Part shown: piece after piece, positions 45,722 to 53,879 of the stretch
Layout: each line of letters begins with the position of its first letter
Position numbering within the stretch: the first letter of the stretch is position 1
Assembly: GCA_964344765.1 (NCBI GenBank)
Contig: CAYFOM010000002.1
Coordinates: 1 to 64,000 of the forward strand
Reading direction: 5' to 3'
Source of the DNA: JACNIZ01 sp964344765
GTDB lineage: Bacteria; Planctomycetota; UBA1135
Length of the DNA stretch: 64,000 nt
Notes under the pieces: generated by a model
The model's input: only the letters and a program-made list of their open reading frames with translations
Database searches by the model: none
What the model was told of the DNA's origin: nothing
Program-made: the position numbers and the translations under genes

Positions 45722-45737
45722 AGCAAGCCTCGTGCCA
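45722..45737 (-). promoter_or_regulatory. Consensus sigma-54 promoter for FG-GAP copy G
   Basis: The minus strand reads TGGCAC-GAGGC-TTGCT: the -24 GG and -12 GC are separated by exactly 10 bases and the flanks fit the consensus. The predicted transcript start is about 45711, some 45 bases before the ATG at 45665. Confidence 0.7.
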
Positions 45738-45765
45738 AACTCCAAAATCACCCTTTGCAGTAGAT

Positions 45766-45801
45766 AAAAAGCAAGACCGCATAGTTGCCCATGCGGTCTT
45801 G
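45766..45801 (-). terminator. Rho-independent terminator of the TlpA-like gene
   Basis: An 11-bp stem CAAGACCGCAT/ATGCGGTCTTG with an 8-nt loop, followed on the minus strand by CTTTTTATC. It lies 22 bp after the stop at 45824. It shares AAGACCGCA(C/T)GGG with the terminator of FG-GAP copy G. Confidence 0.88.
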
Positions 45802-45823
45802 AGTCGAAACTGTTCTGAATCCG

Positions 45824-46807
45824 TTACATCTTGCGGATGCCTTCAAGGTCGGCGACGATCGCGTCGTGGATCGCCAGGCCGGCAGCTTTTTCTTTCAGTT
45901 TCTTTAGGGATTTGAAGGCTTTGTCTCGGTCGCCTTTATAAGCAGACTGCAAAGCAGACAAGCGCTTTTTGTCCAGGTCAAACTGCAGCTTGATCTCCTT
46001 GTCCTTTTGCCAAGCTTTGGTCACCGCCTTCCATTCTTTTTCACACGGCGTGCCTTTGTAGTACTTGGATTGCGTGTTCAAGTATTCCGTTGCCACGAAG
46101 TAACGTCCTTCGCCGGCTAGACGATTGGCTTTGTCTAAGCGCATCTTGCCGCGGTTCAGAATGTCCTGCTGGAATTCATCGATGGCAGTCATCGCGGCCG
46201 GATCTTCCACCGCCTTCTTGCGCGCGGATTCGGCAGCCTTCCAAGCCACGCCGATGTTGCCGGCACGCGCCGACTTCTCAGCTTTCTTCAGGATCTCGTG
46301 ACGCTCCTTCGGTTCCCACGGTTGATCCGCTTTGGCTTCGGCAAAAGCCTTCTCAAAGATGTCCGACGGAATGTTCCACGCCGATCCTTTGTAAATCACC
46401 TTGCCTTCGTGGTTCAAAATGACGCCCGACGGATAGCTGTTGATTCCATAACTGCGAGCAGCGCGGAATCCGGCAGCCACCGGATAGGTCATGTTGAAGG
46501 TCTTCACCGTCTTTTCGACCAAGCCGGCTGGCTCGTCGGAAACGGCGAGTAAGGCGAAGGGTTCGTCTGCGTATTGTTCGGCCAGCCCAACGAGCTCAGG
46601 CACATGTTTTTTGCAGGGGCCTCACCAGGTCGCCCAAAATTCCATGTAAACCACGCGGCCGCGCAGTTCTTCCAAATTGGTTCCGGGTGGCTCGTTAAAC
46701 CAACTCTTGGCTTCAAAGTCGGGGGCGTCGGCGCCAACCCAAATTTGCGCCTGCGAGCTGGGCGCTAAAGCGCACGCGGCGAGGAGCAGGGTAGAGAAGA
46801 GTTTCAT
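45824..46807 (-). CDS. TlpA-like thioredoxin with in-frame UGA at CxxC (selenoprotein candidate)
   Basis: A 327-codon frame with a signal peptide (LFSTLLLAACALAPSSQAQ). The redoxin fold starts as VGADAPDFEAKSWFNEPPG, followed by RVVYMEFWATW, then codon 62 = TGA (46622-46624), then GPCKKHVPELVGLAEQYADE. In TlpA/ResA proteins this position is the first Cys of WATWCGPC, so UGA stands exactly for Cys and could encode selenocysteine (UxxC). The second half has VAAGFRAARSYGINSYPSGV and a helical C-terminus. A 17-nt hairpin lies 20 nt after the UGA. The alternative is a nonsense mutation or sequence error. Confidence 0.65.
46585..46601 (-). promoter_or_regulatory. Candidate bacterial SECIS-like hairpin
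   Basis: The coding strand reads GCCTGAGCTCGTTGGGC, which can fold as a 6-bp stem (including G-U pairs) with a 5-nt loop GCUCG, starting 20 nt after the in-frame UGA. Flanking GGCC pairs could lengthen the structure. Bacterial SECIS elements lie within the reading frame at such a distance. By-eye folding only. Confidence 0.3.
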
Positions 46808-46860
46808 GTCATGCGGGCGGACGTGCCGCCAAATGGAATAGATAATGTACTATTTCCGCC

Positions 46861-48009
46861 ATGCAGCACGAGGAGGGAGTATCTCAAGTCGAAAAGTTTC
46901 TGCCGGTGGAGCTGGATGAGCTGGCCGAAGCCTTGCTTGCCGGACCCGCCGCCGGTTTGGGTCCCGATTACGAGGAATTCAGCCGTAATTTTCTGATTGA
47001 GCATGGTGCCGACCTGGCCGCCGAGCATTTGAAACTGAAGCGCTGCTACCGCGAGTTCAACCCGGATCGCGTCACCGTCAGCAAGCGCAAGTTGAACGGC
47101 GACGAGCGTGAATTGCTGCGCCGTAAGCTGCATCCGCAGCTGATCGAATTGCTGCGCCAAGCGAATTACATCGAGCTGACGCCGGACGATTTCGAAGCGG
47201 TTTTGAACCGCACCTCGCCGCGCGGATTGCAGGTGTCGGTAGACCTGGAAGCCTTCGACGAACTCGGCTTGCACTACCGCGGCATGGCCACCCGCGTCGA
47301 TGAAATGCGCGATTGGCGTTATCTCTATCTGAAGAAGAGGACGTGGATTACGCCGATTTACCGACGGCTGTTCTTGTTCTTTAAGCTGCGCCCAGGCCAC
47401 GCCGGCAAGGACGAAGAAGGCCGCGATTTGTCGGACTTCTGGTACCTCAAATTGTTCCGCGATGTGCCGCAATCCGACTTGGAGATGCTGCTGCCGAACA
47501 CCAAGGTGCGCATGCACGTGTTCGACAAGGTCAAGCTCGGCGTGACCGGCGGAGGCGGCACCATCAGTGGCGTGTTTGCCACTGCCACCAAGGTCGGCGC
47601 CGCCGCCAGCCCGACCACTTGGGCCATCGCGCTCGCTGGCCTAATCGGCGTGATTTGGCGTCAAATCACCAAGCTATTTGCCACCCGCACGAGGTACATG
47701 GCCGACCTCGCCCAGCAGCTGTATTTCTGCAATCTGGACAACAATTTCGGCGCCCTGGCTCACATCGCCGACCTCGCCCGCGAGGAGGAAACCAAGGAAG
47801 CATTGCTGGCCTACACCTTCCTCGCCGCCAGCCCCGACGGCCTGACCCAGCGCCAATTGGACAGCGCGGTCGAAGAATTCTTGATGGAAAACTTCGGCGT
47901 CACCGTCGATTTTGAAGTCGAAGACGGCATCTGCAAACTGCGCCGCGCCGGCTTGCTCGCCGAAGATGATTCCGACGTCCTGCGGCTCAGGTTGATGCAG
48001 AGCTTGTAA
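46861..48009 (+). CDS. DUF3754 (TMEM143-like) protein
   Basis: A 382-aa protein with the family hallmark YLYLKKRTWITPIYRRLFLF (about residues 158-177), then LKLFRDVPQSDLEMLLPNTKV near residues 197-217. A Gly/Ala-rich hydrophobic stretch follows (TWAIALAGLIGVIW, about 256-270). The C-terminus has helical segments ending in LRRAGLL. Function is unknown; mitochondrial relatives are membrane-associated. Divergent from the TlpA-like gene across a 53-bp spacer that must carry both promoters. Confidence 0.75.
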   Translation: MQHEEGVSQVEKFLPVELDELAEALLAGPAAGLGPDYEEFSRNFLIEHGADLAAEHLKLKRCYREFNPDRVTVSKRKLNGDERELLRRKLHPQLIELLRQANYIELTPDDFEAVLNRTSPRGLQVSVDLEAFDELGLHYRGMATRVDEMRDWRYLYLKKRTWITPIYRRLFLFFKLRPGHAGKDEEGRDLSDFWYLKLFRDVPQSDLEMLLPNTKVRMHVFDKVKLGVTGGGGTISGVFATATKVGAAASPTTWAIALAGLIGVIWRQITKLFATRTRYMADLAQQLYFCNLDNNFGALAHIADLAREEETKEALLAYTFLAASPDGLTQRQLDSAVEEFLMENFGVTVDFEVEDGICKLRRAGLLAEDDSDVLRLRLMQSL

Positions 48010-48060
48010 TGCCCAGCCACCGGTATTTCATTCGCCACCGCCCTGATAGGATTCGCCGCG

Positions 48061-48408
48061 ATGAGCGAACTCCCAGCATGTCCAAAATGCAGGTCAGAAT
48101 ACACCTATGAGGACCGCCAACTTTTCGTCTGTCCCGAGTGTGCGCACGAATGGACAGCTGCCGATATGGAAGCCGAAGCCGCCGATGACGACGCCCTGGT
48201 GATCCGTGACAGCAATGGCGCCTTACTCGCCGACGGCGATTCCGTGACGCTGATCAAGGACTTAAAAATTCGCGGTTCCTCCTCGGTGGTCAAAGTCGGA
48301 ACCAAAGTTAAAAACATCCGCCTCGTCGACGGCGACCATGATATTGACTGCAAAATCCCCGGGTTCGGTGCGATGCGGCTGAAGTCTGAATTCGTAAAGA
48401 AAGGTTGA
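48061..48408 (+). CDS. yjdM: YjdM/PhnA family zinc-ribbon protein
   Basis: A 115-aa protein. An N-terminal zinc ribbon has CPKCRSEYTYED and CPECAHEW (two CxxC knuckles). The conserved C-terminal domain reads DSNGALLADGDSVTLIKDLK, then SSSVVKVGTKVKNIRLVDGD and GFGAMRLKSEFVKK. The family was historically linked to alkylphosphonate uptake, but its function is not settled. Length and motif order are typical. Confidence 0.93.
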   Translation: MSELPACPKCRSEYTYEDRQLFVCPECAHEWTAADMEAEAADDDALVIRDSNGALLADGDSVTLIKDLKIRGSSSVVKVGTKVKNIRLVDGDHDIDCKIPGFGAMRLKSEFVKKG

Positions 48409-48436
48409 CGTCAGCCGCATACGCAGCGGGGTGAGC

Positions 48437-50173
48437 TTAGGGCAGGAAAGTAACGGGTAGTGCTACCGAGCTGTATTCCCAATTGCCCCATGCAGGCTTG
48501 CAGATCGCAGCAAAGTACATCGTCGTGTTAATCAGCGACGGCGGGATTCCACCGGCGGGGATGCTCAATTTGCTGGTGGCGTCGCCGGACAAGTCAAGAA
48601 TACCGGACGGCGTACTGAACGCCGGGTTGTACATGCCGAGATAGGACTCGACTAGATTGAGGTCGTAACTCAAAGGAACAGGCAGTCCGTCGATATCCAC
48701 CGGACCGGTGCCGGCGGCGCTGAAGAGCAGCTGGTACCAATAAAGGCCGGCATCGTTGGGGAAGTCGATCGTGAATTGAACCGAACCACCGCTGGAGTTG
48801 GCGATGGAATTGCCGTTGGCAGTCATCTGCGGCAGGATGGCGCCGGAGTAAACATCACCTCGTCCTTCAGGGAATAAACCTGCGCTCCAATCAAATTGAG
48901 AAACTGCAAATTCTCCAATGCCATCACTATTGAGGTCGCCTAGGTAACTGAAACCCGCACCCACCACTTGGTAGGCTTGATCGCCTTGGATGGCCAACAC
49001 ACGTTCACCGGTGACACCGTCAAAGGCATAAACTCCGCCGTGGTTGGTGACGGAGTTGGTTTCCATTAAGGGCGCGCCAACCAAAATTTCGGCTTTGCCG
49101 TCGCCGGTTACATCGCCTGCGTCAAGGGTATAGCCGAACCAGTCGAATTTTCCTTCACCGACCCAGAAGTGCAAGCCTTCGCCGGTCGCACCTGAATAAA
49201 GAAATACTTGGCCAGGGTCATAGGCCGAAATGGGGCTAGCCAGCGGTGCTGCTACGAGCAAGTCGATGGTGCCGTCGCCATCGAAGTCACCGGGACTGGC
49301 GAGCGCATTGCCGAAACGATCCGATCCGTCTTCGCCGCTAAAGGAGAAAAGTACCGCACCGTTGGCGCCGGAGTGAATGAAGGCTTCTCCTTCATACCAC
49401 CAAGACCAATTGGGTGGTTCTTCGCCGGGCGAGCCGATCACCCAGTCACGGATGCCATCACCGTCAAAGTCGCCTGGAGCCAAAACGGTTTCGCCAAAAA
49501 GTTGCCCGGAGAACACTCCTTGGAACCAGTTGTAGAGGCCGACGGCTTGCGGCAGCCCGCCGGCGAAGACATAAACTCCGCCAACATTTGGAGCGCCGCT
49601 TGACGAAATTTCCCGCGGAGCGCCGATGAGCAAATCACTGGCGCCATCGCCGTCTTTATCACCGGCATCAGCGACTGAGGTGCCAAAGCCACTCCAGTCA
49701 TTTAAGCCGACCCATTCATCGATGAGGCCATAGGGAGCCGCGCCGGAGTAAACAAAAACAGCGCCATTTTCGGTCATGCCGGCGCTGGAATAATCGGGCG
49801 AACCGATGGCAATGTCCTGGATACCGTCTCCGTCGACATCATCAAGAGTGGCCACGGCGGCGCCAAATTCGGCTTCTGCTTGAGTTCCGAACCAGCGGTG
49901 AAGAGAAGTCGAGGTGGCACCGGAAATCAGTTCAACAGAGCCGCCCTCGCTGACGCCGCCGGTGCTATCGGTAAGCCTAGTGATTAAATAATCCGGAACC
50001 GTGTCCCCGTCGACGTCACCGCAGCGGTGAAACATGGGGATGTCAATTCCTTCATCCATACTGAGAGTGAACTCGGTAATGGTCTCTAGGCGGCCCCCAT
50101 GGGGCTGTTGAGCCAATAAAGACGTGGTTGCTAGAAGGAACGGCAGAGTGGAGAGGGGATTTCGTAGTCGCAA
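48437..50173 (-). CDS. Secreted FG-GAP repeat protein (copy H)
   Basis: A 578-aa protein with a signal peptide (LSTLPFLLATTSLLAQ). About seven FG-GAP blades (DVDGDTVPD, DVDGDGIQD, DKDGDGASD, DFDGDGIRD, DFDGDGTID, DVTGDGKAE, DLNSDGIGE), and a C-terminal beta-rich tail (ILDLSGDATSKLSIPAGG) like those of the other long copies. It diverges from folE across a 76-bp spacer. No sigma-54 site is seen here. Confidence 0.9.
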   Translation of the reverse strand: MRLRNPLSTLPFLLATTSLLAQQPHGGRLETITEFTLSMDEGIDIPMFHRCGDVDGDTVPDYLITRLTDSTGGVSEGGSVELISGATSTSLHRWFGTQAEAEFGAAVATLDDVDGDGIQDIAIGSPDYSSAGMTENGAVFVYSGAAPYGLIDEWVGLNDWSGFGTSVADAGDKDGDGASDLLIGAPREISSSGAPNVGGVYVFAGGLPQAVGLYNWFQGVFSGQLFGETVLAPGDFDGDGIRDWVIGSPGEEPPNWSWWYEGEAFIHSGANGAVLFSFSGEDGSDRFGNALASPGDFDGDGTIDLLVAAPLASPISAYDPGQVFLYSGATGEGLHFWVGEGKFDWFGYTLDAGDVTGDGKAEILVGAPLMETNSVTNHGGVYAFDGVTGERVLAIQGDQAYQVVGAGFSYLGDLNSDGIGEFAVSQFDWSAGLFPEGRGDVYSGAILPQMTANGNSIANSSGGSVQFTIDFPNDAGLYWYQLLFSAAGTGPVDIDGLPVPLSYDLNLVESYLGMYNPAFSTPSGILDLSGDATSKLSIPAGGIPPSLINTTMYFAAICKPAWGNWEYSSVALPVTFLP

Positions 50174-50249
50174 AATTATGTTTGAATTGTCAGGGTGTGG
50201 TGAGCGGCCAGTCTATCAGGAATTGCTAAAATACATAGCTTGCTTGATC

Positions 50250-50873
50250 ATGGCTGATTCCCAAACCCCATCGAAATCGGCGGCCCAAAATGGAGCCGTA
50301 GGCTACGTGCGTCCGTCAAAAGAGCAGGCCGAGGAGGCCGTGCGCACTCTGATTCGATGGGCCGGCGACGATCCAAGTCGCGAAGGATTGCAAGACACGC
50401 CTTATCGGGTGGCCAAGGCTTACACCGAGTTTTTTAGCGGTTACGACTTGGATCCTGAGCAGGTGTTGCGCAAAACCTTCGAAGAGCACGAGGGCTACGA
50501 TGAAATGATCACCTTGCGGGGCATCGTGTTGGAATCGCATTGCGAGCATCACATGGTTCCTTTTACCGGCGTGGTGCACGTCGGCTACTTACCGGATAAA
50601 CGCGTGGTCGGGATCAGCAAGTTGGCGCGCGTGGTCGAGATCTTTGCGCGGCGTTTGCAGATTCAAGAAAAGCTGACGGTGCAAATTGCCGACACCATTG
50701 AACGCGTGTTGAAGCCTAAAGGCGTCGCCGTGGTGATTGAAGCCGAGCACTTTTGCATGACCACTCGCGGCGTGCACAAACCTGGCACCATTACCGTCAC
50801 CAGCCGCATGAAAGGCGCCTTCCGCTCGAGCGCGGCAACGCGGCGCGAATTTCTGACGATGATTCGTCAGTAA
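50250..50873 (+). CDS. folE: GTP cyclohydrolase I
   Basis: About 207 aa from the ATG at 50250; the frame to 50124 overlaps the FG-GAP gene and lacks the family start. It makes 7,8-dihydroneopterin triphosphate, the first step of folate or tetrahydrobiopterin biosynthesis. Zinc ligands Cys98 and His101 (CEHHMVPF) and Cys169 (HFCMTTRGV) are present. The conserved PDKRVVGISKLARVVEIFAR and the C-terminal RREFLTMI are also present. It converges with the flippase gene. Confidence 0.96.
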   Translation: MADSQTPSKSAAQNGAVGYVRPSKEQAEEAVRTLIRWAGDDPSREGLQDTPYRVAKAYTEFFSGYDLDPEQVLRKTFEEHEGYDEMITLRGIVLESHCEHHMVPFTGVVHVGYLPDKRVVGISKLARVVEIFARRLQIQEKLTVQIADTIERVLKPKGVAVVIEAEHFCMTTRGVHKPGTITVTSRMKGAFRSSAATRREFLTMIRQ

Positions 50874-50875
50874 GC

Positions 50876-52405
50876 TTACTGGTTGCGAACCGGAGCAGTT
50901 TGCGCGCGCGAGCCTCGACGGAACATGCGTTGGATGCGTTCTGGAGCCTGGCCGGTGGCGATGTAGGCGGCGGCAAAGGTTGCAACACCGATGGCGCCGA
51001 TGACTGCCACTCCGAATAGGTTCGGCGGCTCAAACAATGCACGTACCGTGTAGGTCATGAGACCGGCGGCAGCAGCGCTGGGCAGGACCGGAAGCAGCGT
51101 TTGCTTGTAGTAGGTGGGCAGATGTTGATCAAAGGCTTTGGCCAGCAAAACCGGTGCAACGATCAAATCGTAAATGGCTACGCAAATCAGCGATGCCAGA
51201 GCCGGGCCAAGCAGTCCGAGTGGACCTACCAACAGCAAACTCAGCACCAAGTTGGTCATTGCCATCGACAGCGCCAACACGCCACACGCTTTGTGGTGCC
51301 CGGTCATCGATAAAAACGCCGACGCGATGATTTGCGGCTGCGAGCCGATCATGACGATGGCCAAAATACTCAGCACCATTCCGCCGCTGGCGAATTCGGC
51401 GCCTACCCAGTGCACGAAGAAGTCTTCGGCTACAAAAGCGAGTGGAATGGCGACCATGCATGCACATGCAAAAGCCAATTTGGTCGACGTCAGCAAGGTG
51501 CGGCGCAGACCGTCCATGTCGCCGTCGCCTTTGAGTTTGGCGGCAACCGGCGACAAAATGTTGATCGCCTGCTTGAGCAGCATGAACAGCGCTTCGGTGA
51601 TTTTGAGCGCGATGCCGTAAACCGAAACCGCAGCCAGCGGCAGCGCGGTTTTGATGATCAACGGATCGGTGCGCAGCATGATCAAGCCGGCGACGGATCC
51701 GAGCATGGTCCAACCGCTGAAGCTGAACAATCGCGGCAAGGTTTTTCGGTCAACCAAACTCCAGCGCAACTTGAGGTCGGGCACGTGTTGGTACGACGCC
51801 CATAGGTAGACCAAGTGCTCGGCGAGCATCACCGCTAGATGCAACCACGCCAAGCCAATCAATCCGCCACCGGCCAGCAATACGACGACGGTGCCTGCGC
51901 CTTGGATCAGGCTGGCTGAAAGTTGTGTTGCGTTCAGCAGTCGGAATTTTTGCGCACCGAAAAGCACGCCGCGGAAGAAGCCCAGCGGCAGCAGTAGAAC
52001 GCCGTGGCGAATGCCGAGCAGCAGCAACAGTAAGCCGGCATCTTTTTGCATCGCCTCGGGAATGCCGGCGTTCCCGGGCATCCACCATGCGATCAAGCCG
52101 GTGATCACTGCTGCAACCGCGGCTAAGCCAAGGAAAAGGAAGAAGGTCGTCGCCAGTTGGCGCGGGCGTTCGTTTTGATCTTTGGATTCACCGCCACCGG
52201 CGACTAAGCGCACCACGGCCAACGATAAACCCAAGTCCATCAGCGCCAGGAAGCCCAACGTCGATAGCGCCAGCGTCCACATGCCGTAGCCGTCTTCGCC
52301 GAGTTGGGTGACCACAAACGGCGTCAGCAGGAACAGCAACACAAATTGCGCACCTTGCCGGCCCATGCTCAGCAGGGCGTCGACGGCGAGGCGGCGTTGA
52401 CTCAT
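50876..52405 (-). CDS. Wzx-type polysaccharide flippase
   Basis: A 509-aa protein with about 12-14 hydrophobic segments. It is of the MVF/MATE-like polysaccharide exporter group, with an N-terminus QGAQFVLLFLLTPFVVTQLG and an internal conserved LFSFSGWTMLGSVAGLIML. It flips undecaprenyl-linked repeat units to the periplasm. It is the last gene of the minus-strand polysaccharide operon, 27 bp after the nucleotidyltransferase fusion gene. Confidence 0.85.
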   Translation of the reverse strand: MSQRRLAVDALLSMGRQGAQFVLLFLLTPFVVTQLGEDGYGMWTLALSTLGFLALMDLGLSLAVVRLVAGGGESKDQNERPRQLATTFFLFLGLAAVAAVITGLIAWWMPGNAGIPEAMQKDAGLLLLLLGIRHGVLLLPLGFFRGVLFGAQKFRLLNATQLSASLIQGAGTVVVLLAGGGLIGLAWLHLAVMLAEHLVYLWASYQHVPDLKLRWSLVDRKTLPRLFSFSGWTMLGSVAGLIMLRTDPLIIKTALPLAAVSVYGIALKITEALFMLLKQAINILSPVAAKLKGDGDMDGLRRTLLTSTKLAFACACMVAIPLAFVAEDFFVHWVGAEFASGGMVLSILAIVMIGSQPQIIASAFLSMTGHHKACGVLALSMAMTNLVLSLLLVGPLGLLGPALASLICVAIYDLIVAPVLLAKAFDQHLPTYYKQTLLPVLPSAAAAGLMTYTVRALFEPPNLFGVAVIGAIGVATFAAAYIATGQAPERIQRMFRRGSRAQTAPVRNQ

Positions 52406-52432
52406 GTGTTGGGTTGGGGGGTAGTGGTTGGA

Positions 52433-53878
52433 TTAAGCCGCGGCTTTGAATGGCGATTTCATCAGCAGCATGAAGTCGCGGAAGAAGCTGCGGTTTTGCG
52501 CGTACATCGCGTCGGTGATCTGTTTTTCCATCAAGTCTTCCGAAGCCGAAATGCGGCCGGGCGAAATCACTCCGGCGGGCGCGCTTTCCAAAGCTTCCAA
52601 CCACGGGCTGTCTTCACTGCGCACCTCGTCTGGCGCGGGCAGCAATTCCGGCGTGACGCCGACCAGGCGCAAATCGCCGCGAATCACCGACCACAGTCGC
52701 GGAATGCTGATGAAGATGCGCATGCGCAACGCCGGCGTCCAAACCCGGAAGGGTTGGCGTTTGCCGGCTTTGCGACGGTTGCCGAGCAGAAGTTGACTAG
52801 AAAAAGGCTTTCTGGGGTTCTCGAGCACCGATCCAAGCAGCAGCAGCGGCCACAGCGGCAAAGTCAAGAACCAAAGGCTGAGCGCAATCAGCCGATGCAC
52901 CGCACCTTCGACGCTATCGCGGAAAGTGCGCGGCGAAACACTGGACAGCAGTGCTTCGTTGGGGGAGTCTTCGGTTTGCAGGCTATGGATATCGATGACG
53001 TGATTGGCATCGGCGATGACGCCGTCCAGCACCACCCCGCGGCCGACGTAAGTCTCCGCCAGGATCACGCTGTTTCGAACCGTCGCGCCTTCGTCGATGA
53101 AAACTCGCCTACCCAAAACCGCGTTCGGTCCTAGCGTGGCATTGGCACCCATTCTGCAGCGCGCACCCGCCATGCACTTGCCGACGACTTCGGCGCTGTC
53201 GTGCACCACAACTCCGTTACCCGCTAATAATCCATCTTCGGTGGTGGTGGGCGCACCGTCCAGAACGTTATCGCTATCGCCACCGCCGTGAGTTTCCACC
53301 GAGTGGCTGTCGACGGTAAGGATTCCGTCGAGTGCGTCTTTGTTCGCTTGGAACAAGGCTTCCGGGGTCAGAATCGGCGCGACCGAACTGTCTTCCAACA
53401 CCATGCGCTGGATGCTCATCGCGTTCGGCACCAAGTAAGTCAACCCCAAGTCGCGGCCGCGACCATCGAAGGCACGCCAACTGGAAGGCGCCGCTTTTTC
53501 TTCAATTTCGAGCCGCTTCAAAAACGCCTGGTTGGCGCCGCCCCGCACACGGTCGGCCGACGAAATGACCACCGGCTGTTCGCGATCCCAAGGCGTGCGC
53601 TTGAGGATTTCATCAAAGCGTTCATTGCCGGCGGTGAGTACGTATTCGACCTCCAAACCCCAGCGATGGCCGTCGTCGAGGGCCGCCCGGATCATTTCCG
53701 GGAACGAGCTCATGACGATGAAAACTTTGGTAATTCCGAACTCACAAAGTTCATCCAATACGTGCACCAAAACCGGACGTCCGGCAACCGGCAGAAGGCA
53801 CGGCGGCAAAGACTCGGTAAAAGGATGCAAGGCCGGCGCTTCGTGGTCGGCAATCAGGATCGCTTGCGCGGTTTGCAT
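52433..53878 (-). CDS. Nucleotidyltransferase / beta-helix / degenerate sugar-transferase fusion
   Basis: About 481 aa from the ATG at 53878, 1 bp after the previous stop (TGACATG); an ATG at 53890 is also possible. The N-terminal part looks like an NDP-sugar nucleotidyltransferase (LPPCLLPVAGRPVLVHVLDE with GITKVFIV). The middle (about residues 230-300) is a hexapeptide-like left-handed beta-helix with ARCRMGANATLGPNAVLGRR. The C-terminus has a hydrophobic segment (LIALSLWFLTLPLWPLLLL), then RLWSVIRGDLRLVGVTPELL, which resembles the DELPQLWNVLKGDMSLVGPRP motif of initiating sugar transferases but without the full catalytic set. Confidence 0.7.
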   Translation of the reverse strand: MQTAQAILIADHEAPALHPFTESLPPCLLPVAGRPVLVHVLDELCEFGITKVFIVMSSFPEMIRAALDDGHRWGLEVEYVLTAGNERFDEILKRTPWDREQPVVISSADRVRGGANQAFLKRLEIEEKAAPSSWRAFDGRGRDLGLTYLVPNAMSIQRMVLEDSSVAPILTPEALFQANKDALDGILTVDSHSVETHGGGDSDNVLDGAPTTTEDGLLAGNGVVVHDSAEVVGKCMAGARCRMGANATLGPNAVLGRRVFIDEGATVRNSVILAETYVGRGVVLDGVIADANHVIDIHSLQTEDSPNEALLSSVSPRTFRDSVEGAVHRLIALSLWFLTLPLWPLLLLGSVLENPRKPFSSQLLLGNRRKAGKRQPFRVWTPALRMRIFISIPRLWSVIRGDLRLVGVTPELLPAPDEVRSEDSPWLEALESAPAGVISPGRISASEDLMEKQITDAMYAQNRSFFRDFMLLMKSPFKAAA

Positions 53879-53879
53879 G

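Noticed and set aside
50124..50249. An N-terminal extension of GTP cyclohydrolase I
   Set aside because: It overlaps the start of the divergent FG-GAP gene and has no similarity to the family; the ATG at 50250 is better.
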